Translations under genes and position numbers: made by a program | Source: CAXQZM01 sp965229645 | GTDB taxonomy: Bacteria > Pseudomonadota > Alphaproteobacteria > UBA7985 | Direction: 5' to 3' | Length of the DNA stretch: 64,000 nucleotides | Assembly: GCA_965229645.1 (NCBI GenBank) | Contig: OZ245893.1 | Span: 2,170,001-2,234,000 of the forward strand | Notes under the pieces: generated by a model | Seen by the model: only the letters and a program-made list of their open reading frames with translations | Databases searched by the model: none | What the model was told of the DNA's origin: nothing | Shown: piece after piece, positions 27,136 to 35,614 of the stretch | Numbering within the stretch: the first letter of the stretch is position 1 | Layout of the letters: each line of letters opens with the position of its first letter

Positions 27136-28790
27136 TTAGCCTCGTCGCGTGCGATCAGGCCATCGACGACCGCTACGCGGGCTTGGTGGTCGTGCCGGTA
27201 CAAGAGGTGCCCGTTACGCGCACCCCAGGGGTGGGGGGAATCGCTGGCGCGGCCGACTTGCCCCGGCGACGGCCCGCACGCATCCCAGAGCGTGAACCGA
27301 CCCCGCGCGAAGCCCAGCTTGCCGCGCTCGACGCCGCCGCGACGCTTGACCGATCTCGGGAAAATGCCGCGACCGCGCAGGCCGAGGCCGATTTGGCCGA
27401 ACAGCGCCGCCGCGATCGCGAGCAAGAGTTGATCGCGGCCCAAGCTGCCGAGCAACTGGCGGCGGACCTGCGCGCCCAACAGTCGGCAATTGGCACCTTG
27501 AACGTGACCGATCCCACACTCGGTTCGGGCGCGCTTGACCTGGATGACGATGGCTTCGCGCGCGACGCGACCGCTCCCGTGCTGACATCGGCCCTGATCC
27601 CGCGCCCGCGCCCTACGAACCTGCCGCAGTCCTTTGCCGAAGCCGAGGCCTTTTACGCCGAACAAGCCCGCCTAGAAGCCGAGCGCGCGCGCGCGGAAGA
27701 AGCGGCGCGGCAGCTCGCCGCCGCACAAGAGGCGGCGCGTCAAGCCGAGGCAGAGCGTCTCGCGGCAGCGCGTTTGCAAGCTGAGCGCGATGCCGCCGCC
27801 GCCGCCGCCGCCGCCGCCGAAGCGGCCCGCGTCGCCGACGAAGAAGTTGCACGGCAAAGAGCGGCCGAAATCGCCGCCGCGCAAGCAGAACAAGAAGCGC
27901 AGCGTCTTGCCGCCATTGGCAGCACTATCGCGACGCCCGCCCCAGGTGCAGGCGTGCCCAACGCGGCGGAGGGCTCGGTTTCGGTCCCCCTGATTTACAG
28001 CGCCTCGGCACCGCTCGCCAGTTTGGGGGCGTTGCAGGCTGTGTTTGACGAATCTGGCTTCGACCTCACGGCGATCATGGCGGGCAACGCCGTTCCCGCC
28101 ATCATCCTGCAACGCTTGCCGTCCAACCTTGGGGAGTTGGGCCTTTCTAATCCCAATCTGCAGCACGACCTGTTCCTCAAGGCGGTCTTGCCGCTCTGCT
28201 TGGTTGCCAATGAGCGCATTGACGTTGAGCGGACCTTCCTGCGCAGCGATGGCGAAGTTGAAGATGACCTGGGGCAGGTTCAAAACGCGGCGGTTCGCGG
28301 CCTAGGGTTCAAATACGATACCGCCAGCCGCACTGAACTGCGCGGGCGCATCGACGCTGTTCCTGTCAGCCTCTGTTTGGCCCAGGCCCTAATCGCTAGC
28401 TCTTCGGGTCAGAGTCCCGAAGCCATTGAGCACAATGCCCTCTTTGGTCCTTGGACACGCGATCCCGACCCGCGCCGCTTGGCGCGCCCCCTCGCGCCAG
28501 GGGAGACGCTGCCGCAAACCACCTTCCCCTCGCTGCAGGCTGCCGTCGATGCGTTTGCGCTGTACCTCAATCGGGGCGGTCAGTTTGCCGAGTTCCGCGC
28601 GGAACGCGCGCGGGCGACGCAGCAGGGCCGTCGCCTCTCAGGCATGGTCGCGGCGGAGTTTATGGCGGGTCTCAATCCCGAGGATGCGGGCACCATTTCC
28701 AATTTGATCCAGGTTATTCGTGAAAACCGGCTTGATCAGTACGATTTGAGCCGCCTTGAGGGTCCCCGCCGCGCCGTCACGACCTTTTAG
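27087..28790 (+). CDS. Bax-like (glucosaminidase-fold) lipoprotein, probably catalytically dead
   Basis: 567 residues from the GTG at 27087. The N-terminus RHKRAKKVSTFLAAGL followed by SLVAC is a good lipoprotein signal peptide, but bases up to about 27135 are ATACC-repeat DNA. After Cys come a Pro/Arg-rich linker, a long Ala/Glu/Gln-rich coiled coil (about bases 27300-27900, TolA-like, with a GCC run) and a C-terminal Bax/FlgJ-type domain (HDLFLKAVLPLCLVANERI, then FGPWTRD). The catalytic-Glu segment, normally AQAALESGWG, reads AQALIASSSG (Ala codon at 28395), so hydrolase activity is doubtful. An in-frame ATG at 26496 is an alternative start that would translate the tandem array. Start uncertain; domain call moderate. 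Confidence 0.65.
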   Translation: MRHKRAKKVSTFLAAGLSLVACDQAIDDRYAGLVVVPVQEVPVTRTPGVGGIAGAADLPRRRPARIPEREPTPREAQLAALDAAATLDRSRENAATAQAEADLAEQRRRDREQELIAAQAAEQLAADLRAQQSAIGTLNVTDPTLGSGALDLDDDGFARDATAPVLTSALIPRPRPTNLPQSFAEAEAFYAEQARLEAERARAEEAARQLAAAQEAARQAEAERLAAARLQAERDAAAAAAAAAEAARVADEEVARQRAAEIAAAQAEQEAQRLAAIGSTIATPAPGAGVPNAAEGSVSVPLIYSASAPLASLGALQAVFDESGFDLTAIMAGNAVPAIILQRLPSNLGELGLSNPNLQHDLFLKAVLPLCLVANERIDVERTFLRSDGEVEDDLGQVQNAAVRGLGFKYDTASRTELRGRIDAVPVSLCLAQALIASSSGQSPEAIEHNALFGPWTRDPDPRRLARPLAPGETLPQTTFPSLQAAVDAFALYLNRGGQFAEFRAERARATQQGRRLSGMVAAEFMAGLNPEDAGTISNLIQVIRENRLDQYDLSRLEGPRRAVTTF

Positions 28791-28792
28791 TC

Positions 28793-29425
28793 GTGCGGGT
28801 TCTCAGTCTCGATACGGCGGGCCACGCTTGCGCTTTGGCCGTGGTTGATGTGACCGACGACGGCGCCGTTGCTCAATTTCATCGATCTGAACTCATGGCG
28901 CGCGGGCATGCGGGGGCTTTGGCGCCGATGGCCGCGGACGCTTTTGCTACATTTCCTGCCCACACCGTTACCCATGTGGTGGTAACCCGCGGCCCCGGCG
29001 GCTTTACGGGCATGCGCGTTGGCTTGGCCTATGCCCGCGCCTTTGCCCTCGCCCGTCGCCTCCCGCTTATGGGCGTGAGCACGTTTGAGGCGCTCCGGCT
29101 CCAGGTTGGGGCCGCTACACCTTGCCTGATCGATACGCGGCGGGGGGATTTTTTTTACGACGCCATCACGGCGACCGCACTTGGGTTGCCCCAGCCCGAC
29201 CCGGTCGGTCTCGTCGCCCCGCCAGATCTGCCTGCAAACCTGCCGTTCCCTTTTGCGGGATCGGTCTGGGTCACTCCGACGGGCCAGAACCAAAGCGTGC
29301 GCCTGCCCGAGGCGCTGGGGTGGGTTGAGCCGCACGTGGTCAAATTGGCCGAACTTGCCCGCTGGGCCACGCCGGCGACGCACCCCGCCCATCCCCTTTA
29401 TGTGCGCGCGCCGTCCCTTGGTTAG
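28793..29425 (+). CDS. tsaB: tRNA threonylcarbamoyladenosine biosynthesis protein TsaB
   Basis: 210-residue ASKHA-fold partner of TsaD for t6A37 modification of tRNA. The N-terminus LSLDTAGHACALAV and the motif TRGPGGFTGMRVGLAYARAFA are diagnostic. It starts at GTG 28793, two bases after the upstream stop, which suggests coupling to the Bax-like gene. It overlaps the start of rimI; the tsaB-rimI order is standard. Confidence 0.93.
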   Translation: MRVLSLDTAGHACALAVVDVTDDGAVAQFHRSELMARGHAGALAPMAADAFATFPAHTVTHVVVTRGPGGFTGMRVGLAYARAFALARRLPLMGVSTFEALRLQVGAATPCLIDTRRGDFFYDAITATALGLPQPDPVGLVAPPDLPANLPFPFAGSVWVTPTGQNQSVRLPEALGWVEPHVVKLAELARWATPATHPAHPLYVRAPSLG

Positions 29426-29867
29426 GGCCTTGTCAATCGCGGACGCCCCCTGGTTGGCGGCCCTGCATGCGCAGGGATTCGCGGCGCCTTGGTCGCCGTC
29501 GAGCTTTGCCCAGCTGCTCGCCTTGCCTACGACCCAAGGGTGGGTTGCGCACGCTAAAGACGATCCTGCGGGTTTTATCTTGGGCCAGATTCAGCCGACC
29601 GAGGCGGAAATCCTGACGTTTCAAGTTGCCCCGTGCCACCAGGGTCAGGGGTACGGGCGCCGCTTGTTGGACCACTTGTTGACCCAGTGCCGCCGCCAGG
29701 GCGTCACCCAGGTGTTTTTGGACGTGGCCGAGTCAGGCCGCGTCGCCCAACAGCTTTACATTTCACAGGGATTTGTGTTCATGCGGCGGCGCAAGGGGTA
29801 TTACAGGACGCGCCAGGGGCGCGACGACGCCTTGTGTTTTGTTAAACATCTTGAGCCCGCGTCATGA
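29400..29867 (+). CDS. rimI: Ribosomal-protein-alanine N-acetyltransferase RimI
   Basis: 155-residue GNAT acetyltransferase. The acetyl-CoA loop is QGQGYGRRLL, and the C-terminal LYISQGFVFMRRRKGYY is typical of RimI. The ATG at 29400 was chosen, overlapping tsaB by 26 bp; TTG codons at 29418 and 29430 are alternatives that would start directly at the domain. The stop overlaps the next gene by 4 bp (ATGA). Confidence 0.88.
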   Translation: MCARRPLVRALSIADAPWLAALHAQGFAAPWSPSSFAQLLALPTTQGWVAHAKDDPAGFILGQIQPTEAEILTFQVAPCHQGQGYGRRLLDHLLTQCRRQGVTQVFLDVAESGRVAQQLYISQGFVFMRRRKGYYRTRQGRDDALCFVKHLEPAS

Positions 29868-30610
29868 ATTCATCCCTCCCTCCAACGCGCCGACAGGCCC
29901 TCGCTGGCGGCAGCGCAACTTTGCTGACCCTGGGCGCGTGCGACTTGGGCGCCGACGCAGACCCCCTTGCACAGGGGCGGTTCTATGGCCGCGCCGCGCG
30001 CGAAGCGGCGCTTGAACGCGACGTGACAAGCGCGGGGTTTGAGTACGGCGCGCGTCTGCACATCATGGCCTTTAAGGAATCCAAGGAGATGGAGCTGTGG
30101 CTGCAAGGCGACTACGGCAACTATGGCCTCTATAAGACCCTTCCGATCTGCGTTTTTTCGGGGGATCTGGGTCCCAAGCTGGCCGAAGGCGACGGTCAGA
30201 CGCCCGAAGGCTACTATCGGATCCGCCGCCCCGATCTGCATCCCGACAGCGGCGAGCATTTGGCTTTGGAGTTGAACTTTCCCAATGCCTACGATCGGCA
30301 ATTTGGGCGCACGGGCTCGTGGATCCGGATTCACGGCGGCTGCACCTCCATCGGCTGCTACGCCATGACCGACCCTGGGATCGAGACCATCTACTTGCTC
30401 GCGGAAGCCGCCTTGCGGCGGGGGGTTCGCGAAGTGACGGTGGCGTCCTACCCTTTTCGCCCAACGCAGGAACGTCTAACCCAAGAACAAGACAGCCCGT
30501 GGTTCGACTTCTGGACCAATCTGGCAGGTTCTCATGAATTCTTCATGAACTACCAGCGCCCGCCGGTCATGCGCGCGGTGCAGAAGTGGTACTATTTTAC
30601 TTTGGTCTAA
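29864..30610 (+). CDS. YafK-like L,D-transpeptidase-family lipoprotein
   Basis: 248 residues. The N-terminus TRRQALAGGSATLLTLGAC combines a twin Arg with a lipobox, so Tat-type export and lipidation are likely. The YkuD-fold catalytic motif is HGGCTSIGCYAMTD, with His157 and catalytic Cys at 160 and/or 165; the SIGCYAM form is closest to YafK, which in E. coli releases Braun lipoprotein from peptidoglycan. The stop codon lies 2 bp before the left end of the IS3 element, so a short C-terminal truncation by the insertion cannot be excluded. Confidence 0.85.
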   Translation: MNSSLPPTRRQALAGGSATLLTLGACDLGADADPLAQGRFYGRAAREAALERDVTSAGFEYGARLHIMAFKESKEMELWLQGDYGNYGLYKTLPICVFSGDLGPKLAEGDGQTPEGYYRIRRPDLHPDSGEHLALELNFPNAYDRQFGRTGSWIRIHGGCTSIGCYAMTDPGIETIYLLAEAALRRGVREVTVASYPFRPTQERLTQEQDSPWFDFWTNLAGSHEFFMNYQRPPVMRAVQKWYYFTLV

Positions 30611-30679
30611 TCTGAGGTGGTCCCAAGAAATTGGACAATGGTTTAGTGAGGGTCAATCGTTAAGAAAGGACGACGACAC

Positions 30680-30991
30680 ATGCCTAAACGCAGAACATTT
30701 AGCCCAGAGCTCAAGGTTAGAATAGCCCTTGATGCTCTTCATGGTGAGCTGACGGGTCAGCAGATAGCCAGCAAGTACAAGATCTCTACAGGTCAGGTTT
30801 GCACCTTTAAGAAGCAAGCGATTGCGAACATGACAGAGGGTTTTGAGCGGGCCAGCCCTAAGGCACGCAAGAAGTCTGAGGCAGAAGCACCAGACGTCAA
30901 ATCACTTCACGCCAAGATTGGTCAACTGACGATGGAACGGGATTTTTTAGCCGACGGGCTCCAGCGGATCGGGATCAGCGCAAAGCCATGA
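30680..30991 (+). CDS. IS3-family transposase OrfA
   Basis: 103-residue HTH protein (MPKRRTFSPELKVRIALDAL, then the GQQIASKYKIS recognition helix) with a C-terminal Leu-rich segment. It is the DNA-binding half of the transposase. Its TGA overlaps the ATG of orfB at 30988. Confidence 0.93.
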   Translation: MPKRRTFSPELKVRIALDALHGELTGQQIASKYKISTGQVCTFKKQAIANMTEGFERASPKARKKSEAEAPDVKSLHAKIGQLTMERDFLADGLQRIGISAKP

Positions 30992-31908
30992 TCCAGCTTG
31001 AGCCCAGCAAAAATAAACCCAGCATCACGCGCTAATGCTCGTTGCTCAACATTTCGCGTTCCAGCCTCTACTATCACGCTAAGGGGGAAAGCGCCGAGAA
31101 CCTTGAGCTTATGCGTCAAATCGATAAGCTGTTCACCAAGCATCCGTTTTATGGCTCGCGCCAAATCGTGCGATCTTTGGCTATGCAGGGTGTTCGGGTG
31201 GGGCGTCACCGCGTACGTCGGTTGATGAAGCTCATGGGGCTCTGCACGATTTATCAGAAGCCCAACACCAGCAAACCCCACCCTGATCATCGGATTTATC
31301 CGTATTTGCTGCGTGAGCTGAACATTGAAAAAGCCAACCAGGTTTGGTGTACGGACATCACTTATATCCCTGCATCTGGTGGGTTCTTCTATCTGGTGGC
31401 GATCATGGATTGGGCGACACGCAAGGTTCTCTCATGGCGATTAAGCAGCACGATGACGGCAGATTTTTGTGTTGAGGCACTCAAAGAGGCCATAGAGCTC
31501 TATGGCGCGCCGCAGATATTTAATTCTGACCAAGGCAGTCAATTCACCAGCCACGAGTTTACGAAGGTGCTGCTTGATGCGGGCGTCAAAATCAGCATGG
31601 ATGGCAAGGGTAGATGTATGGATAACATCTTCATCGAGCGGCTCTGGAGATCGCTCAAGTATGAGTGCATCTATCTGCATGAGATCTGCAATGGCTTTGA
31701 GGCCAAGAAATTGATTGGTGAATGGTTTGGCTTTTACAACGATGAACGCCCTCACAGCTCACTTGAGGGTAAGACGCCTGCCGAGGCCTATGAAAAGAGA
31801 GATACGGCCTTGTCACCCCATCCCCCCACTCGCCCTAACGGGCTCGCGGGTGGAGAGGTGACAAGGCTGGGACCAGATGCTAACACACACCTAAAAATGG
31901 CAGCATGA
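30988..31908 (+). pseudogene. IS3-family transposase OrfB with an in-frame stop
   Basis: Integrase-core (DDE) subunit. Reading from the ATG at 30988 gives the normal N-terminus (IQLEPSKNKPSITR) but meets TAA at 31033-31035, where relatives have Gln, before LLNISRSSLYYHAKGE. The catalytic residues are all present downstream: Asp in WCTDITY, Asp in NSDQGSQFTS and Glu in NIFIERLW. A TTG at 31042 could restart a 288-residue product, but neither a direct start nor an orfAB frameshift product can cross the stop. Confidence 0.8.
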
Positions 31909-31967
31909 ACAACCTAATCGCTCACTAAATTCGCTGCCAACCTGTCCAACTAACCAGGACCACCTCA

Positions 31968-32510
31968 GTTCCTAGAGTTTGTCTTTACGACAACGCCAAG
32001 ACCATCGTCGATAAGCGCGATGCCTATGGGGAGGGTCGGCATAAATATCAGGGCGAGTTTGAGAAGTTTGCCGAGCATCATGGATTTTTGCCACGCTTGT
32101 GTCGTCCCTATCGGGCGCAGACCAAGGGTAAGGTTGAGAGGTATAATCGATATTTAAAGAGCAGCTTTGTGTGGCCCCTTGAGAGCAAGCTTCGCGCTGG
32201 AGGATTAATTCTTGATGGGGACACGGCCAACGTTGAGGTAGGCAGTTGGTTACGCGATATTGCCAACGCACGGGTTCATGGAGAGACCAAGCGCGTACCC
32301 TCTGAAGTGTTGAACGAGGACCTGGTTTGTTTATCGGCTTACCGGGGTCCGTTTAAGGGTCCACAGACGGTAAGCAGCGCAGCTAAGTCCTTGCGGGTGT
32401 GGGATAGTCGCGGCAGCCAGCTAAGCGAGCCTGAAGATGGGTCAGTGATCCCTGATGGGCTTGCGGTACCACAACATGACTTGAGCATCTACGAAGGAGC
32501 ACAGTCATGA
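31968..32510 (+). pseudogene. istA: IS21 transposase IstA, C-terminal fragment
   Basis: The frame opens at the IS3 junction and reads the second half of the integrase core (LYDNAKTIVD, then KGKVERYNRYLKSSF with the catalytic Glu) and the C-terminal domain. The HTH and first catalytic Asp region are absent. The stop overlaps istB by 4 bp (ATGA), the normal istAB arrangement. Confidence 0.88.
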
Positions 32511-33310
32511 GTGAGGCCTTACAGATGGATAGACTGTCGGTCTTGTGTGAGGAACTGAAGTTACCTGGGCTCTTAGCGAGCGCTGGGATCTTGGCAGAGA
32601 CGGCAGCGAAGCAGGAACAAACCTACCTTGGCTTTCTAGAGGATACACTTATCGCTGAACGCCAGAGCCGGTTTGCCAAGTCGTCCACCATGTTGACCAA
32701 GTTCGCGGGCTTTCCATCGCCCAAGACGCTTGAGGACTATGACTTCGGCTTCGCCCACGCCGCTCCCAAACGTGAGATTGAGCAGCTCGCAAGTCTGAGC
32801 TTCGTCCAACGCCAGGAGAACCTGGTGTTCTTGGGTCCCTCTGGGGTTGGGAAAACGCATCTAGCAATAGCGATAGGACGCTTGGCGACAGCGGCGCGGA
32901 TCAAAACAAGATTTACGACAGCGGCCGACCTGATCTTGCAAATTGAGACCGCCCAACGCCAGCAACGCCTTAAGCAACTCATGAAGACGCTTAAGGGCTA
33001 CGGTCTGCTGATCATTGATGAGATTGGCTACCTGCCGTTTACCCGCGATCAGGCCAACGTGTTCTTCCAGATCCTCGCAGCGAGGTATGAAGGGGGATCA
33101 ACGGTTATGACCTCGAACTTGGGCTTTGGATCTTGGGATCAGGCGTTTGCGGGCGACCGCGTCTTAACGGCCGCGTTACTTGATCGCCTTCTACACCACG
33201 CGCAGGTGATCCACATTAGAGGGGATTCTTATCGCCTAAAAGATAAGCGTATGGCGGGCATTGTTGGGAACGCCAACCACAATGCAATCAAAGGCGGGGA
33301 GGAGGGCTGA
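32507..33310 (+). CDS. istB: IS21 helper ATPase IstB
   Basis: 267-residue AAA+ ATPase that assists IstA transposition. Walker A is GPSGVGKTH, Walker B LLIIDEIGY, with the sensor region TSNLGFGSWDQ. It appears intact but is orphaned because istA is truncated. Confidence 0.93.
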   Translation: MSEALQMDRLSVLCEELKLPGLLASAGILAETAAKQEQTYLGFLEDTLIAERQSRFAKSSTMLTKFAGFPSPKTLEDYDFGFAHAAPKREIEQLASLSFVQRQENLVFLGPSGVGKTHLAIAIGRLATAARIKTRFTTAADLILQIETAQRQQRLKQLMKTLKGYGLLIIDEIGYLPFTRDQANVFFQILAARYEGGSTVMTSNLGFGSWDQAFAGDRVLTAALLDRLLHHAQVIHIRGDSYRLKDKRMAGIVGNANHNAIKGGEEG

Positions 33311-33473
33311 GAGCAGAAAAAATCGCCGCCGCCTGTGAACCCCCCTCCGTCCTACGGACTACGGGCGGTTCACAGGCGGCAATCACACCACCACTGGGGG
33401 GGTCAAAAACTCCCCGTTGCAGGGGGTCAAAATTAGAGCGTTGTTGACATCAAGCCCTCTTCATGGCTGCCTT

Positions 33474-33589
33474 ATACCAACGGAAGTATTCAATGACCTA
33501 TGGGCCGTCTGCGTTCGAGCGCCGAGACTCAATTCATATGGCAAGCAAACTGTAATCGGACAACGGTCATTCGATCTTTCCGCTGGTAT
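33474..33589 (+). repeat. MITE-like element with about 25-bp terminal inverted repeats
   Basis: The left arm ATACCAACGGAAGTATTC-AATGACC is mirrored by GGTCATTCGATC-TTTCCGCTGGTAT on the right (about 21 of 25 positions pair). The roughly 66-bp interior is unrelated to the ATACC repeat. The outer ATACCRRCGG and the internal ATGAC are shared with the ATACC-repeat ends, so the two are probably related families. Both ends carry TA. Confidence 0.6.
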
Positions 33590-33591
33590 TA

Positions 33592-33744
33592 GCCGCCTCA
33601 AGGGCGGGGGTTACCAAGGAGCAGTATGAACGCCTCAGAGCCAACGGTAAGAAGCCTATGGTCGCCCTGATTGCGGTCACTAGGAAACTCGCTGAACACA
33701 TCAACGCAAAATGCAAGGTAGTTGTGATGAAAGCGCAAAAATAA
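33592..33744 (+). pseudogene. IS110-family transposase, C-terminal scrap
   Basis: About 50 codons reading GVTKEQYERLRANGKKP, then MVALIAVTRKLAEHINAKC to a TAA, match the C-terminal end of IS110/IS116-type transposases. Homology begins immediately after the MITE-like element, so only the tail survives. It is not derived from the intact IS110 at 43040, whose C-terminus differs. Confidence 0.7.
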
Positions 33745-33757
33745 AATGCACTTACTC

Positions 33758-33875
33758 GAGACCTCAGCACAATTCAACTTCGGATCGACAACCCACAATA
33801 TATAGTATCAATTGAGCGAGACAGATACTATATTTTGTGGAAACTTATCAGTTCTTCGATTTATGCTGAGGCCTC
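33758..33875. repeat. Long imperfect hairpin (118 bp)
   Basis: GAGACCTCAGCA at the left is mirrored by TGCTGAGGCCTC at the right. The arms continue pairing imperfectly for about 50 bp each, ending with the AT-rich inner pair ATATAGTATC and GATACTATAT around a short loop. It is markedly more AT-rich than its surroundings. It may be an element end, a small structured RNA or a MITE. Bases 33876-34110, up to the next gene, show no recognisable coding sequence. Confidence 0.6.
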
Positions 33876-34110
33876 TACTCGGTAGATGACCTTTTTCTTT
33901 TGCCATGTTCAGGCGATAGTCGGTCGCGTGGCGTGCATTGCCTTGCCCAGGAAAAGGACGGCGTATTGTTGCTCAATTTCTGGTAAACTGCCCGAATTTG
34001 AAACCCTTCTTCGGGCGTCCCGCGCGCGCGCCGAAGGAAGCGCGTTGGACCCAGTCTGATACAGGCGTGCGGACGAACAGGTTAGATTTGCTATGGGCAT
34101 TCGATGGCTC

Positions 34111-35589
34111 TCACCGCACCATCGACTGAATAGCGGGATAGGGAAACAACTGGTCGGCGCGTTGCGTACGGCCAGTCGGCAGCACGACTCGAACGTGGTG
34201 GCGCGCCAAGTCAGCAGCGTTTTCGACGCCGCAGGAATGGGCGATCATGCTGACTTGGTCGTTGAGCGAGCGCGCGTAGGTCGCGACTTTCACCGCCTTG
34301 TCGGCGGGGTTGAGGCCGCGTTGCAGGCGCTTGTCGTTGGTCGTGATGCCTGTGGGGCAGGTGTTTTGGTTGCACTTGAGCGCCTGGATGCACCCCAGGG
34401 CGAACATGAAGCCGCGCCCACTGACCGCCCTGTCCGCCCCCAGCGCTAGGGCGTAGGCGACGTTGGCAGGGGTGGCTAACTTGCCGCTCGCGACCACGCG
34501 CACACGGTCCTTCAAGCCATGGGCGATGAGCCGGTCGCTCAGGATGACTAAGGCCTCGTAGAGCGGCAGGCCGACATGGTCCATGAGCGGCATGGGGCTG
34601 GCCCCCGTGCCGCCCTCGCCGCCATCGACGGTGATGAAGTCAGGGGCATGGATCGCCCCGCGCCGCAAGATGGCTTGGCACAAGTTATCCAAGAAAAACT
34701 CGTCGGAAAAAACGGCCTTAAACCCCACGGGCTTGCCCGTGGCCCCGCGAACCAGCGCAATCATGTCCAACAGCGAATCCGAATCTTTGATTTCGGGGTG
34801 ACGATTGGGGGAGATCGCATCTTGCCCGACTGGGATGCCCCGAATGCGCGCGACCTTCTCATTGATCTTGGCCCCAGGCAGAATGCCGCCCTTGCCGGGT
34901 TTGGCCCCTTGGGAGAGTTTGATCTCAAACATTTTGATTTGATCGTCCGCGCCCAGGGCCTTGAGCTTGTCCATATCAAACCCGCCCTCAAGCTTGCGGA
35001 CGCCAAACTTGGCCGTGCCGATCTGAAACACGACGTCGGGCGCGCCGTCGCGATGGGGCGGCGCCACCGCGCCTTCGCCCGTGTTGATCCAAATCCCTGC
35101 CTGACTGGCGCCGCGCGCGAGCGCGCGGATGGCAGGTCCGCTCATGGCCCCGTACGACATGCCCGATATGTTGAAGATGGACGGGCTAAAGTAAGGTTTG
35201 GCGCAATAGGGGCCAAACTCCATGGCGGCCGCGGGCCGGGTTTCCTCCGCCAGTTTGGGGAAGGGCGCGTTGATAAAGATGGGCGTGCCAGGGATATCCA
35301 AAGGCTTGGTGGAGCCAAAGGCGATGGTCTGCCCGCCCGCTTTGGACGCCTGATAGACCCATTCCCGCTGCGCGCGATTGAAGGGCAGCTCCTCGCGGTC
35401 CATGGCGAACAGGTACTGACGGAAGAACTCGCCCAGGGTGATGAACAGCCCGCGAAATCGCCCAATGACGGGATAGTTACGCCGGACAGCGTCGCTGTGT
35501 TGGGTCACATCGCGCACCCACAGGACGCCGACCGTCAAAAGCAGCCCCAGGAACCCAAAAAAGAGCCCGTAGGCCAACACCTCAAGCAT
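34111..35589 (-). CDS. Glutamate-synthase-like FMN-binding membrane protein
   Basis: 492 residues. An N-terminal membrane helix (VLAYGLFFGFLGLLLTVGVLW) precedes a GltB central/FMN-binding domain with ISGMSYGAMSGPAIRAL, DGGEGGTGASPMPLMDHVG and the Cys-rich CIQALKCNQNTCPTG that ligates the 3Fe-4S cluster in glutamate synthase. The amidotransferase and GXGXG domains of full GltB are absent. These stand-alone proteins are common in proteobacteria, but their substrate is not established. It is monocistronic here, and its start is 25 bp from the ccrM stop. Confidence 0.88.
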   Translation of the reverse strand: MLEVLAYGLFFGFLGLLLTVGVLWVRDVTQHSDAVRRNYPVIGRFRGLFITLGEFFRQYLFAMDREELPFNRAQREWVYQASKAGGQTIAFGSTKPLDIPGTPIFINAPFPKLAEETRPAAAMEFGPYCAKPYFSPSIFNISGMSYGAMSGPAIRALARGASQAGIWINTGEGAVAPPHRDGAPDVVFQIGTAKFGVRKLEGGFDMDKLKALGADDQIKMFEIKLSQGAKPGKGGILPGAKINEKVARIRGIPVGQDAISPNRHPEIKDSDSLLDMIALVRGATGKPVGFKAVFSDEFFLDNLCQAILRRGAIHAPDFITVDGGEGGTGASPMPLMDHVGLPLYEALVILSDRLIAHGLKDRVRVVASGKLATPANVAYALALGADRAVSGRGFMFALGCIQALKCNQNTCPTGITTNDKRLQRGLNPADKAVKVATYARSLNDQVSMIAHSCGVENAADLARHHVRVVLPTGRTQRADQLFPYPAIQSMVR

Positions 35590-35614
35590 CGAGGTGTTTT
35601 AAGGGATCTCGCGC

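Larger units (their letters stand above)
30613..31967 (+). mobile_element. IS3-family insertion sequence
   Basis: Bounded by inverted repeats beginning TGAGGTGGTCC (left, 30613) and ending GGACCACCTCA (right, 31967). It contains overlapping orfA and orfB in the -1 arrangement usual for IS3. The flanks (AATC on the left, GTTC on the right) show no short target duplication, so one side was probably deleted after insertion. The right end abuts a truncated IS21. Confidence 0.9.
31968..33449 (+). mobile_element. IS21-family element, left part deleted
   Basis: Contains the last third of istA, a complete istB and the right end of the element. Near the right end, two GGGGGTCAAAA-type repeats (about 33398-33432) precede the terminal GTTGTTGACA, as expected for IS21 multiple transposase-binding sites. 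A strong stem-loop (GCCGCCTGTGAACC with its complement, 33328-33380) lies between istB and the end. The left end and most of istA are missing at the IS3 junction. Confidence 0.85.

Noticed and set aside
27790..27822. GCC trinucleotide run as a phase-variation tract
   Set aside because: Changes in a triplet run do not shift the frame; it only alters the length of an Ala tract in a coiled coil.
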